A stretch of 39,868 bases of DNA from Nitrospina sp. (GTDB lineage Bacteria > Nitrospinota > Nitrospinia > Nitrospinales > Nitrospinaceae): the NCBI GenBank assembly GCA_020430445.1, contig JAGQJZ010000018.1:1-39868 (forward strand), in the 5' to 3' direction. Every line of letters starts with the position of its first letter. Position 1 is the stretch's first letter. The notes beneath the pieces are model-generated. The model searched no databases. It saw only the letters and a program-made list of their open reading frames with translations, and was not told where the DNA came from. The position numbers and the translations under genes are program-made. Of this stretch, positions 25,836-34,780 are shown in pieces.

Positions 25836-26891
25836 CTATTCCTTCTCCCAGGCGGCGCCGATTTCGGAGCGGACTTTCACATCGGTTTCCACCAGCGGCT
25901 TGCCGAAGCTCCGGCTGAAGCGGCTGCTCGCCCAGGGGTGCCGCTGATTGAACAGCAGGCGGGGATTGAACTGCATGCGGCCTTTTTCAAACAGCAGCAC
26001 CGTGGTGCTGCTGCCCGGACGGAACAGGCTCTTCGGCTGGCCTTTTTTCAGGAACATGCCGGGCGTGACCGGCTGCGGGTCGTCGTAACCTTCCGCCGAG
26101 TAGCTTTGCAGGATGTCGCCGATCATCAGCGCCACCACCTCGATCATGGCGACCCGGCCCACGCCCGTGCCGCCGGGCACGTCGGTGTCGAGGATCGTCA
26201 CCGAGCGTTTGTTCTTGGAATACGGCGTCACCAGCAGGATCACAGCCGACGGGTTGCACGAATGGTAGCGCCCCGGGATGTCGTAGGCATCCAGCACGGT
26301 TCCGGAAACCGGGACGTGGTTGTAGTGGTACTTTTCCGGCGTCAGGCGAAAGATGGCGATGTTGCCGCCGCGAAAAGTCTCGAGCCATTCGGGCTTGTCG
26401 GCGGCCAGCAGTTCCTCGTACTCGAAAAACTTGTTTTTGATTTCAAACAGGCAGTGATCGTTGAGTGAACCGATGAGGACGCGGGAGTCCGCCGGTGAAA
26501 CAATGACGGCATCTCCCGGCGGCATGGGGCGCGTTTCCCAGTAACGGATTTTGCGTTCAAACACCTTGCGCGGCGTGTCCAGACGGTGGGGGGGCTCCAC
26601 GCATTCGGCGAGGTCGATGCGGTTGTTTTGGAGCCAGCGCCTTTGTCCCGAAAGACGCGCCCCCAGAAGCGTTTCAAAATTCAGCATGCCGAGCAGGTGC
26701 GACATGCGGGATGCGGTCACCGCCCGGTACATCCAGGGCATGCGTTCCCGGAGCTCGGAATAAACAAAGCGGATCACGGGGTCGCCGAACAACTGTTCGG
26801 TCAGGACCTCGCCGGTTTCGCTGTCAATATACTGATGCGCGGGCGCCGGATGGGGCGGTTGCGAGTGCACGGTCGGATTGTTCCCGTTCAT
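25836..26891 (-). CDS. psd: Phosphatidylserine decarboxylase
   Basis: The enzyme converts phosphatidylserine to phosphatidylethanolamine using a pyruvoyl group made by self-cleavage. Visible signatures are SPADSRV (D135), the His-rich segment KYHYNHVPVSG (H189, H192) and, near the C-terminus, RPGSSTTVLLFEKG. Processing would occur at G293-S294 in a GSS form of the usual GST site. The 351-residue length with a long N-terminal lead fits the larger membrane-associated PSD type. Its start overlaps the end of the unrecognised upstream gene by 68 bases, implying translational coupling. The overlapping N-terminus is His/Pro-rich and low in complexity. No other PSD pathway gene (pssA) is in the window. 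Confidence 0.93.
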   Translation of the reverse strand: MNGNNPTVHSQPPHPAPAHQYIDSETGEVLTEQLFGDPVIRFVYSELRERMPWMYRAVTASRMSHLLGMLNFETLLGARLSGQRRWLQNNRIDLAECVEPPHRLDTPRKVFERKIRYWETRPMPPGDAVIVSPADSRVLIGSLNDHCLFEIKNKFFEYEELLAADKPEWLETFRGGNIAIFRLTPEKYHYNHVPVSGTVLDAYDIPGRYHSCNPSAVILLVTPYSKNKRSVTILDTDVPGGTGVGRVAMIEVVALMIGDILQSYSAEGYDDPQPVTPGMFLKKGQPKSLFRPGSSTTVLLFEKGRMQFNPRLLFNQRHPWASSRFSRSFGKPLVETDVKVRSEIGAAWEKE

Positions 26892-29175
26892 AGGTGAATG
26901 TCCAGAGAAGAAGTTTCATCAGCACCTCCAGGCGGACCGGATTGAGGGTGCCTTGCCGGAGGTGTTGCAGCGTTTCCTGGAAGCGCAGGCCTCCGCGCCC
27001 GCCCTGGGTCTGGCGCAGGAAGGCGGGTTCGTGTTGTTGGACGTGGCGGCTGAGGGGCGAGTTGAATTTGAATCCCTCCTGCAGAATCTCAAGCCCTTCG
27101 GCAATGTGTCCCAGCCGGAGCGAGTCGCGGTAGACCTTCTCGGCGGCGAGATTGAATTCTTCCGCCGACAGTTTGAAAGGGTGGCGGACGCCGGTGTCCT
27201 GCAGAATGCGCCGGTTGAGTTTGCCAAACGCCGACGCCTTCTCCGGCTCCCGCACCCGGAGCGCCAGGTCCTCCAGGGTGCCCTCCAATCCGAGGAGGGC
27301 GACCAGGTCGCCGGCTTCCCGTTTGAGGAACTCCAGGCACGAGCGGCGGTATTCGGCCACGTGCACGCGCGTGTATCCTGTGTAGCGGCTGCTCAGGCGG
27401 ACGCGCGCGGCGGGGCGGATCAACTGTTTGAGAAAGATATTCGGCGAATGGCTGCGGATGAAAAACGTGGGCAGGCCAATGGCGGAGGCAAAGGCGATCT
27501 GCCGGCGTTCGCTTTCGGCAAACGGGAGGTCCGGAATCGACCGTGGCGTGACGCGGCCCGTGGCCACCAGGCGCACCGCCATGAGCAGGATCAGTTGCTT
27601 CAGGTTGGCGGCGCCGCCCAGGTCCTCGCCCAGGTTTTCGAACAGGGAAAAGAAGCGGCTTTCGAATCCCGAGTACCCGATGACCGACCGGATGCGCTGG
27701 CGGCAGAACAGGTACAGCGGCATTTTTTCGTGGAACACGCCGAGGTGCATGAGGTCCTTGGCCAGCCGCTCCTGGTTTCCCGGCTGGCCGTCCAGCGCCG
27801 GGCAGCCCTCGGTGCTCATCAGGCAGACGAGGTAATCGAGAAGACGCCAGTCCGGAACGTAGTCGCCGCGCAGTCCGAAGACGGCGCGGATGGTCGAGTC
27901 GAGCCAGACCGGTCCGAAGGGCGTGATGGGTTTCTGGAAAACTTTCAGCTTTGCCTTTTTCTTCCAGCGCCGCCAGATCATGCGCAGATGCGTGTAGTGC
28001 AATTCGTGCGCGAGAAAGCCCAGGGCCTTTTCCGGATGGAAGTCCATGAAGTCCAGCCGGTAGGGCGCGGCGCTGTACAGCCCGACGAACAGCGGCAGGA
28101 AATGCTCGTAGATCTTGATCACAAGATCGCCGGCGTATTTTTCATGCGCCGGTGTGAATCCCGAATGGGGATCGGCCAGCGCGGCTCCGAGGAGGCGGCT
28201 GCCCAGGCTCAAATGGGTTCCGTTGTTGGCCAGGCTGATGTTGGAAATATTGGGCAGCGTGATGAGGTTGTGAGTGAGGATGCCGGATTCGCGCAGCTTG
28301 GTGAGCGTGTTGAGCTGGCTGCGGCTCAGCACTTCGTGGCAGAGCGCCATGTAGGCGTGCTTGTCTTCGCCGCAGTCCCAGCCGGACAGGCAGGGGCTCA
28401 TGAACAATTCACGGTAAAACGAATCGGGGATGCACTCGTTCAACAGTTTCTGGCGGATGGGAGCGTGCGGTGAAAAAAAGACCGCGGTCTCCTGCCCCAG
28501 TTCCTTCAGCCTGAAGGACTGGTCCGCGTGGTGCACCAGAAGCTGGGTGAACAAAAACCGCAGGGCCTTTTCGCGCACGACCGCTTTGCCGCAGCCTCCT
28601 GTTGAATGCGGCACCTGGATGTAAAAGGAATGGGTTTCGGGCGATGTGTTGTCGTTTAGAAAATGATCGAGCAGGCGCAGGCCCGTCTTGCGGCAGGGGT
28701 CGGGAAGATTCGAAACCCGGCCCAGAAAATCGGCCAGGGACAGTTTGAGCAGGTAACTGACGGGAATCCTCAACCAGGGTTCCTCTCCCTTGTAGAACAG
28801 GAAGCGGTCGATGTCTTTTCTCGAGGCGGACTGCGGATCGTTTTTACTTTCTTTCAGGTCGCGGTCCAGCACCTGACGCGCGAAGGGTGACAGGCGTTGC
28901 AGGGGAAAGCGCACCCAGCTGTTTTCCCACACCTGCTCCTGGTTGTCGGACAGGTACGATTCGATTCCGGTGATGGCGCGGGATGTGGTCTCGCCCGTCT
29001 TGCAACGCTGAACGACATTGGAGAAAAAACTGGACTGCCCGATCGCCAGCGGCAGGTCGACGCTGCCGGCCGGTCCCTTGACGGCGGTCTGCAGTTCGCT
29101 TTCGGACCCGGCGGTGGTGTCGTTGCGGGAAAAGGGAAGGGTTTCGATGAGCCGTTCCGGGCTGGAGAAGTCCAC
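26824..29175 (-). CDS. Large protein of unknown function (783 residues from GTG; possibly longer)
   Basis: I do not recognise this family. The protein is soluble-looking, rich in Leu, Arg and His, without signal peptide or clear membrane helices. Notable stretches are HSFYIQVPHSTGGCGKAVVR, LAHELHYTHLRMIWRRWKKK (first His at residue 390) and LPTFFIRSHSPNIFLKQLIR. The first standard start in frame is GTG at 29175, but it lacks a properly spaced ribosome site and the frame stays open upstream to a TAA near 29340. A CTG at 29289 has AAGGGA six bases before it and would add 38 coding-like residues (KHVSVLPDLNFSRIQPEKD...). Its 3' end overlaps psd by 68 bases, so it belongs to the same operon and may act on phospholipid or envelope metabolism. 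Confidence 0.8.
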   Translation of the reverse strand: MDFSSPERLIETLPFSRNDTTAGSESELQTAVKGPAGSVDLPLAIGQSSFFSNVVQRCKTGETTSRAITGIESYLSDNQEQVWENSWVRFPLQRLSPFARQVLDRDLKESKNDPQSASRKDIDRFLFYKGEEPWLRIPVSYLLKLSLADFLGRVSNLPDPCRKTGLRLLDHFLNDNTSPETHSFYIQVPHSTGGCGKAVVREKALRFLFTQLLVHHADQSFRLKELGQETAVFFSPHAPIRQKLLNECIPDSFYRELFMSPCLSGWDCGEDKHAYMALCHEVLSRSQLNTLTKLRESGILTHNLITLPNISNISLANNGTHLSLGSRLLGAALADPHSGFTPAHEKYAGDLVIKIYEHFLPLFVGLYSAAPYRLDFMDFHPEKALGFLAHELHYTHLRMIWRRWKKKAKLKVFQKPITPFGPVWLDSTIRAVFGLRGDYVPDWRLLDYLVCLMSTEGCPALDGQPGNQERLAKDLMHLGVFHEKMPLYLFCRQRIRSVIGYSGFESRFFSLFENLGEDLGGAANLKQLILLMAVRLVATGRVTPRSIPDLPFAESERRQIAFASAIGLPTFFIRSHSPNIFLKQLIRPAARVRLSSRYTGYTRVHVAEYRRSCLEFLKREAGDLVALLGLEGTLEDLALRVREPEKASAFGKLNRRILQDTGVRHPFKLSAEEFNLAAEKVYRDSLRLGHIAEGLEILQEGFKFNSPLSRHVQQHEPAFLRQTQGGRGGLRFQETLQHLRQGTLNPVRLEVLMKLLLWTFTYEREQSDRALATAPSGARASVY

Positions 29176-29386
29176 TCCTATGGACTGGAAGGCCCGTTGC
29201 AGGGCATCGGAAGCGTCGACGGACGGCGCGTCCTTTTCGGGCTGGATGCGGCTGAAATTCAGATCAGGTAAAACCGAAACGTGTTTCAGGGGATGTCCCT
29301 TTCCAAGGTGACTCCACCCAACTATAGGATTTTTATGTTATTGGCAGGTTTTCAAACAGTTAGAACTTGAGCAGGAATTCCGGGAT

Positions 29387-30772
29387 TCAGTTTTCCTGGG
29401 AGACGGCCGCAGGCGGGAGGAACCGGGCGAGGGTTTCCTCGACGAGACGGCGAATCTCCAGCAGCCGTTCGCCCGTCTGGGCTTCAAAACGTAGGGTCAG
29501 TGCCGGCTGGGTGTTGGAAGCGCGGACCAGGGCCCAGCCGTCTCCAAAGTTGACGCGCACGCCGTCGATGTCGACCAGTTCATAGCGGGAGCTGAGATGG
29601 CGGCGCAGGTTTTCCACCACCGTGAACTTGGTTTCGTCGGGGCAGTCGATGCGGATTTCGGGAGTGGTGGCCGTCTCCGGCAGGCCGCCCAGCATTTTCG
29701 AAAGCGGCAGAGGGGAGTCGGCCAGTATCCGGAGCAGACGACAGGCGGCGTACAGCGCGTCGTCGAAGCCAAAATATTCATCGGCGAAAAAGATGTGGCC
29801 GCTCATCTCTCCGGCCAGCAGCGCGCCGGTTTCCTTCATTCTTTTTTTGATCAGGGAATGGCCCACGGCGGTCATCTCCGCCCGGCCGCCCTGCTTGTTG
29901 ATCTCGTCGAACAGGCTTTGCGAACATTTGACCTCGCCCAGGATGGCGGACCCCGGATGCCGCGTCAGCAGGTCGCGGGCGAACAGGATCATGAGCTGAT
30001 CGCCCCAGACGATGTCGCCGTTTTCGTCGACCACGCCGATGCGGTCCATATCGCCGTCGAACCCGATGCCCAGCTCCGCGCCTTCCTCTTTGACGCGGGC
30101 GATGAGGTCGACCAGGTTCTCCGGCAGGGTCGGGTCCGGGTGATGGTTGGGAAACGATCCGTCCGGCTCGGTGTACAGTTCAATCGGTTGCAGGCCCAGG
30201 TTGCGCAGCACACGCGGACCGACGATGCCGAAACAACCGTTGCCCCCGTCGACCACCACTTTCACCGGGCGCGAGAGGGCGAGTGAATCCTGCAGGTGGG
30301 CCGTGTAGGGTTCGATCACATCCACCGTTTTGATGGACCCGCCGCCGGTGTTTATAAAATCCCCGTCTTCGGCGATCCGGCGCAGGGTTTGAATTTCCGG
30401 ACCCAGCAGACACTCGCGCCCGAGACTGACTTTGAATCCATTGAAGCTGGCGGGGTTGTGACTGGCGGTGACGATGACGCCGCCGTCGGAATCGAAATGG
30501 TGTTGGGCGAAGTAGGAAACGGGAGATGGGATCTGGCCCACTTCAATGACATCGCAGCCGCAGGACTGAAGCGCGTGGGCGAGGATGTCGCGGTATCCCG
30601 GGGAACTGGGGCGGATGTCCCAGGCCAGGGTGATGGTGCGGCCCTTGTTCCGGCGCAGGAAGGTGCCGATGGCCCTGCCGATCGATTCGACGGTTTCCGG
30701 GGTGAGGTCGGTGCCGACCACACCCCGGATGTCGGATTCGCGAAAAATGGCCGGATTGATTCCAGGCGTCAT
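29387..30772 (-). CDS. Phosphomannomutase/phosphoglucomutase (AlgC/ManB type)
   Basis: A 461-residue alpha-D-phosphohexomutase interconverting hexose 6- and 1-phosphates for GDP-mannose or UDP-glucose supply. The phosphoserine loop is VTASHNPASFNG (S104). The metal loop is FDGDMDRIG (D239, D241, D243). The sugar-binding loop is AGEMSGHIFF, and the C-terminal phosphate-binding loop reads VRASNTQPALTLRF. Full length and apparently active. It starts 20 bases after the amphi-Trp protein 1 gene, so it appears to be part of the GAK-type operon. It could feed the glycosyltransferase at the far end. No clear ribosome site precedes the ATG. Confidence 0.94.
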   Translation of the reverse strand: MTPGINPAIFRESDIRGVVGTDLTPETVESIGRAIGTFLRRNKGRTITLAWDIRPSSPGYRDILAHALQSCGCDVIEVGQIPSPVSYFAQHHFDSDGGVIVTASHNPASFNGFKVSLGRECLLGPEIQTLRRIAEDGDFINTGGGSIKTVDVIEPYTAHLQDSLALSRPVKVVVDGGNGCFGIVGPRVLRNLGLQPIELYTEPDGSFPNHHPDPTLPENLVDLIARVKEEGAELGIGFDGDMDRIGVVDENGDIVWGDQLMILFARDLLTRHPGSAILGEVKCSQSLFDEINKQGGRAEMTAVGHSLIKKRMKETGALLAGEMSGHIFFADEYFGFDDALYAACRLLRILADSPLPLSKMLGGLPETATTPEIRIDCPDETKFTVVENLRRHLSSRYELVDIDGVRVNFGDGWALVRASNTQPALTLRFEAQTGERLLEIRRLVEETLARFLPPAAVSQEN

Positions 30773-30792
30773 AACAGATGAATGCGGAAAGC

Positions 30793-31092
30793 TTATTCGC
30801 CGTTGCCGTTTTCACCGACCGCAACCGGCTCGGTGGCGGAGATGCTGAATTCCGGCTCTTCCTCTTCCTTGTCGGCGCGCCAGCTCAACTCCAGCGACAG
30901 GCGTTCCTTGCTTTTCTTGATGGAAGCCTCCAGTTCAACTTCGATGTAATTGGAGGGTTTCAGGGTCACGATGTCGGTTCCCTGCTGAACGCAGATGGTG
31001 CCTTCCTTCATGCTTTTGATCAGGTCTTCGAGGTAGCTGATGACCTTGCTCTGCTCGAATTTCGCTTTGAGAGAAACTTCTCTTTTATCCAT
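30793..31092 (-). CDS. Amphi-Trp domain protein 1 (acidic tail)
   Basis: A 99-residue protein with the amphi-Trp domain: an N-terminal amphipathic helix (KVISYLEDLIKSMKEGTICV), a strand LKPSNYIEVELEASIKK, and the closing RLSLELSWRA with W71. After the domain comes a strongly acidic tail (DKEEEEPEF...GENGNGE). GGAGG lies five bases before the ATG. It is placed directly after the HprK-related kinase, the arrangement for which the ATP-grasp/amphi-Trp/kinase neighbourhood is named. The biochemical role is unknown; a small substrate or carrier protein for the kinase or ATP-grasp enzyme is a hypothesis. Confidence 0.85.
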   Translation of the reverse strand: MDKREVSLKAKFEQSKVISYLEDLIKSMKEGTICVQQGTDIVTLKPSNYIEVELEASIKKSKERLSLELSWRADKEEEEPEFSISATEPVAVGENGNGE

Positions 31093-31112
31093 GTTGTCCT
31101 CCAGGTTATGAA

Positions 31113-32195
31113 TTAAAGACCTTTCAATTGTTCAATGCAGGTGTCCACGGCCCGGTTGAAGTCCACCCCACCGGTGATTTCAAGGACGGGACACCCGCGT
31201 AACTGGTTCAGATAGGCGTCTGTTGAGAAATCCGGCTCCTGTCCGGGGCCGGGCTGGTAGAACAGTCCCGGACTTTTCATGAACGCCGGCAGCAGGTCGC
31301 GCCGGTTCCAGAGGTCCACCCGGTTGAAAATGGGATCCTTGTATTCGTGGTCCCAGTTCAGGATGACGATCAGGTTGATCGGCGAATGCAGGTGGAACCG
31401 GTCGGGCCCGTAACACTGGTCGATGTAGACATCGTATTTGTGTTCCAGGTGCCACAGTTTTTCAAGGGGCATAGCTTCCATGCGGCTTTTTTCGGACGGC
31501 GAGAGGATGGTCTGCAGGTCCGGATTGTTCAAAGCGGTCCCGGGATTGATGCGGGGCAGTTTGGGAACGCCCCACATGTTGAGTCCCCCGTCCTTCTGCT
31601 CGATCAAGAGGCGGTCGTTGCTGATGAAATTGAAACCGCGGCTCATGAGGTGGAGCGCCAGGGTGGATTTGCCCATGCCTGAAAAGCCGGCCATGGCGAT
31701 TCCCTTGCCGTCCAGGGAAACCCCGGCGCCGTGCGCCAGCAGCATGTTCCGGTTGAGCATCCATTCAATAAACCGGTTGTTGATGAAGTTGATCACCTGA
31801 TTGTCGTTTTCGAAACATGGTCCCACCGCAAGGTTGAGTCCCTTGCCGAAGACGAAGCACATTCCGGTCAGGCGCTTGCGCACCAGCCGTCCGTCTCGGA
31901 AATCGTGGTACTCCTCTTTGATCTTGCGCTTGCCCGGCTCGGGATGGCGGACTTCAAAATCGACATTGAATTCCGGAATTTCCGCATCCACCGCGGCGAT
32001 TTCAATATCCGCCTCGGCCGTCTCCTCGCCGTGGAAGTCCTGAAAATAATGGATGAGGTGATCGCGCAGGGGTTCCGAGTTGGTTTGCACGCGAATGCGG
32101 CAGTCTCCAAACTGGAGATTCAGGCTGTGTGGAACGTTATGAAGGTATTTGTAAAAATCAGCGATTTCCATAGCGGTATATTCGATCTCAGGCAT
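31113..32195 (-). CDS. HprK-related kinase B (GAK-type system)
   Basis: A 360-residue P-loop kinase of the HPr kinase/phosphorylase superfamily. The Walker A motif is GFSGMGKST (residues 170-178, K176), preceded by LLAHGAGVSLDGKGIAMA and followed by GFNFISNDRLLIEQ, where the Asn-Asp takes the place of the HprK acidic residues. The N-terminal ~140 residues are specific to the B-type relatives. The start overlaps the end of the ATP-grasp gene by eight bases, with GGAGGC upstream, so the two are coupled. Real HprK phosphorylates HPr on Ser46; no HPr gene is near, so the substrate is probably different, with the amphi-Trp proteins as candidates. Confidence 0.9.
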   Translation of the reverse strand: MPEIEYTAMEIADFYKYLHNVPHSLNLQFGDCRIRVQTNSEPLRDHLIHYFQDFHGEETAEADIEIAAVDAEIPEFNVDFEVRHPEPGKRKIKEEYHDFRDGRLVRKRLTGMCFVFGKGLNLAVGPCFENDNQVINFINNRFIEWMLNRNMLLAHGAGVSLDGKGIAMAGFSGMGKSTLALHLMSRGFNFISNDRLLIEQKDGGLNMWGVPKLPRINPGTALNNPDLQTILSPSEKSRMEAMPLEKLWHLEHKYDVYIDQCYGPDRFHLHSPINLIVILNWDHEYKDPIFNRVDLWNRRDLLPAFMKSPGLFYQPGPGQEPDFSTDAYLNQLRGCPVLEITGGVDFNRAVDTCIEQLKGL

Positions 32196-33084
32196 TGTTC
32201 AACGCCTCCAAAACATGGTCGACATAAAGCTCCGCGGCGTTCAGGCCGTGGGCATCTTTTAATCCCTTGAATCCGCCAAACGCGGAAACTTCAAAAACCA
32301 GAGGGCCCTCGGGAGCTTCCACAAGATCCACGCAGGTGAAATCCAGTCCGAAAGGCTCCTGGGCTTTGCGTGCCAGTTCGATGATGGCCGGGGTCGGCTC
32401 ATAGGGTTCATAATGCCCGCCGGAGCGGGTGGTGGTGTTCCAGGAGTCGGCCTGGGCCACGCGTGCGTAGGTGGCGAGGTACTGGCCACCGAGAAACGCG
32501 ATCCCAAGGTCCTTGCCGGGCACCTGGATCCACTTCTGCATATAGAGAGTGCGGTTGCCGGCCGCACGGTAGTCTTCCAGTTTGGGGCGGATGCCGTTGT
32601 TCTCTTCCAGCACCACCATGCCCCGGGCCTTGGAGGTGTAGAGCGGCTTCAGTATGCATTTCCCCATGCGCTGGACGGCCTCTTCGGCCAAGTCCAGGTT
32701 TTCGGTGACCAGGGTCTGCGGGATGGGGATGTTGGCCTGGCGCAACTGGTTGGTGCAGCTCAGGCGGTCGAGCACTTTGTGGATGCTGCCCGGACGGGAG
32801 AACACGCGCACGCCGCAATGCTCGACGAACTTGAGCACCTCCAGCCGGTTGAGCAGGTCGGGCGAGTATTCCGCGCCCAGTTTCTTGATGATCAGCGCGT
32901 CGAGGTCCAGCAGGTTGTGATCCCCGTAGAGGACCTTTCCCCGGTTCATGTCGAACAAAACATTTTCCAGGTCGATCAGCAGGCGAAAGCCGGTTTTCTT
33001 TTCGATCACGTCTGCGAGGTGGTCCGAGGACCACATGCCGGGAATCCCGATGACGCCGATGCGTGGTGAAGACTGTTGTTCCAT
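32188..33084 (-). CDS. ATP-grasp enzyme of the GAK-type system (RimK-like)
   Basis: A 298-residue ATP-grasp ligase-like protein. Features are the N-terminal Rossmann-like start (RIGVIGIPGMWSSDHLADVI), the ATP-binding lysine region GKCILKPLYTSKARGMVVLE and the C-terminal metal-binding region GLDFTCVDLVEAPEGPLVFE with VSAFGGFKGL. The overall pattern resembles RimK, which adds amino acids to protein C-termini. AAAGGA lies before the ATG. It is ten bases downstream of the PhoU-kinase fusion and overlaps the HprK-related kinase. The substrate is unknown. Ligation of a residue or cofactor onto an amphi-Trp protein would be a testable idea, by analogy to RimK only. Confidence 0.88.
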   Translation of the reverse strand: MEQQSSPRIGVIGIPGMWSSDHLADVIEKKTGFRLLIDLENVLFDMNRGKVLYGDHNLLDLDALIIKKLGAEYSPDLLNRLEVLKFVEHCGVRVFSRPGSIHKVLDRLSCTNQLRQANIPIPQTLVTENLDLAEEAVQRMGKCILKPLYTSKARGMVVLEENNGIRPKLEDYRAAGNRTLYMQKWIQVPGKDLGIAFLGGQYLATYARVAQADSWNTTTRSGGHYEPYEPTPAIIELARKAQEPFGLDFTCVDLVEAPEGPLVFEVSAFGGFKGLKDAHGLNAAELYVDHVLEALNNA

Positions 33085-33094
33085 AAGATTTCCT

Positions 33095-34780
33095 TTAATA
33101 GACCAGAACGTCCCGGGGAATCGTGAACTGTTCCCAGGGCTGACCCCGGTAGCCCATCAGTTTTTCCATCAGGTACACCGCCCGGAGCAGCATGGTGGAG
33201 GCGAACTCCTTGTTGAACTCGAACCGCGTCGAAGTGGTGAACGAGCGAATGAGCCCCAGCGCCAGCCGGGCTTCGAAGGTCGGGTCTTTCTGGTTTTTGG
33301 CGAACTGTTGACCGAAGTCGTACATGTTCAGCGCCATCTGGTTGATGTTTTTGCGTATGCGGCTGACGAACACGGGCAGGCGGAAGTTAGACAGGATGAA
33401 TACCGAGATATCCTGCACGTAATCCTGATGCCGCGAACGGTGCAGGTCGATGAAATGAATCACGCCTTCGGCTTCGTCGTAAAGCACGTTGTCGATGTTG
33501 AAGTCGCCATGGATCAATACGGAAAAGGGGGCGCCGCCGATTTCATCCTCGATTCGGTGGGTCTGGTCGAGCAGGGCGTTGAGCGACAGGGTGCGGTGGG
33601 TGCCGATCTGTTTTTCGAGCAGCTTGAAGTCCGGATGCGCCCGGAAAATATCGTCGATCCGCTGATTGGTCTGGTTGATGTAGTGGGCGTGAACCGGTTT
33701 GTTCTTTTTAGATCGCGTCCACAGGTCTTCCAGGTCGTGCGTCAACTGTTTCATCGCCCGGTCGAGGAACCGGTTGTTGGATTCCAGCAGCCCTTTTTGC
33801 AGCGTCGTGCCGTTCAAAAACTCCAGCAGGATGGAAGCGGACTTTCCGTTTTTGTTGAAACCGAAAACACGCGGCGGAAGGCCGGGTTTCATTTTTTCCA
33901 GAAGCTGGATGTTTTTGTTTTCCTGCTCCAGTTTGTCGACCTGGCCTTCCTTGAAAATGACCCCGGTCTCCTGATCGGCTTTTTCCTGCCCCTGAATGCG
34001 GTTGATGCGGCAGCCGGATTTGGTTTCCAGAAAGGATTCGATGCTGAGGTTGGTGATGGGGCCATGGATGTCGATGTTTTCCATGGAATCTTCCAGCGCT
34101 TCGATATGGCTGATCTTCAACTTTTCCCCCACCCCGGCGAAGATGATGGCCTCCCCGATGTTGAGCAACTGGTCGCCCATGCGTTCGAGGTAACGCAGGA
34201 TGAACAGCGAAGTGACCAGGTTTTCCACCTCGTTGCCCTGGCGCAGGTCGTCCATGATCAGTTTGAACTGCTCGGCGAAAATATCGTCGATGCGCTGCTC
34301 CGACCGGCAGATTTTGAATGCCTGGTTGATGTCCTGTTTGCGAAGCGACCGTTCCACCAGTTCCAACGATGAGGTGACTTCGTCGAACAAAGATTTGTAA
34401 TCGAATTTATGCAGGAACAACGGGTTGTCCAGATACTGCAACTGGGAAATGATATTGACCGAAAAATCCGCGATTTTCTCCAGATTCGCGGTGATGATGT
34501 TGATGGCCCGGATCAGGTCCAGCTCACGTTTCCCGAGATTGGCTTTGAGGTTACTGTAGAAGCATTTGTTCTCAATGAGGCTTTTGAGATTATCGATATA
34601 GTCGTCGCGCGTCAGGATCTTATTCTGCAGCTTGCCCTCGGGCTGATCGAGAACCAGACGGGTGTCCTCCACCTGCTTCTGCACTTCGAGGATCAGTGTT
34701 TTGAAGTTCCGGTCTATTCCGTGATTGGACAGGATGCCTTTTTTTTCGATTTCTTTTTTTGCCATGGAGGGTGTTTCCAT
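33095..34780 (-). CDS. PhoU-like domain fused to an APH-type phosphotransferase
   Basis: A 561-residue two-part protein. Residues ~20-210 form PhoU-like helical repeats (LDLIRAINIITANLEKIADF and LFILRYLERMGDQLLNIGEA, the ERxxD-type metal motifs of PhoU). Residues ~250-540 are an aminoglycoside-phosphotransferase/choline-kinase-like domain: PRVFGFNKNGKSASILLEFL and the catalytic VLIHGDFNIDNVLYDEAEG (H424, then D and N), followed by IHFIDLHRSRHQDYVQDISV (Mg-binding Asp). The fusion suggests a small-molecule kinase controlled by a phosphate-signalling-type domain. The ATG directly abuts the TAG of the amphi-Trp 2 gene; a second ATG lies five codons later. It is in the middle of the GAK-type operon. 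Confidence 0.85.
   Translation of the reverse strand: METPSMAKKEIEKKGILSNHGIDRNFKTLILEVQKQVEDTRLVLDQPEGKLQNKILTRDDYIDNLKSLIENKCFYSNLKANLGKRELDLIRAINIITANLEKIADFSVNIISQLQYLDNPLFLHKFDYKSLFDEVTSSLELVERSLRKQDINQAFKICRSEQRIDDIFAEQFKLIMDDLRQGNEVENLVTSLFILRYLERMGDQLLNIGEAIIFAGVGEKLKISHIEALEDSMENIDIHGPITNLSIESFLETKSGCRINRIQGQEKADQETGVIFKEGQVDKLEQENKNIQLLEKMKPGLPPRVFGFNKNGKSASILLEFLNGTTLQKGLLESNNRFLDRAMKQLTHDLEDLWTRSKKNKPVHAHYINQTNQRIDDIFRAHPDFKLLEKQIGTHRTLSLNALLDQTHRIEDEIGGAPFSVLIHGDFNIDNVLYDEAEGVIHFIDLHRSRHQDYVQDISVFILSNFRLPVFVSRIRKNINQMALNMYDFGQQFAKNQKDPTFEARLALGLIRSFTTSTRFEFNKEFASTMLLRAVYLMEKLMGYRGQPWEQFTIPRDVLVY

Noticed and set aside
26878-28473. 531-codon plus-strand frame opposite the unknown 783-residue gene
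   Set aside because: Long antisense frames are common in GC-rich genes. The minus frame fits the operon, and its stop overlaps psd as expected for coupling. The plus frame has Gln/Ala/Val-rich shadow composition.
29175-29386. Missing gene between the phosphohexomutase and the unknown protein
   Set aside because: The only open frame here is the upstream extension of the unknown protein itself, treated as a start-site question.
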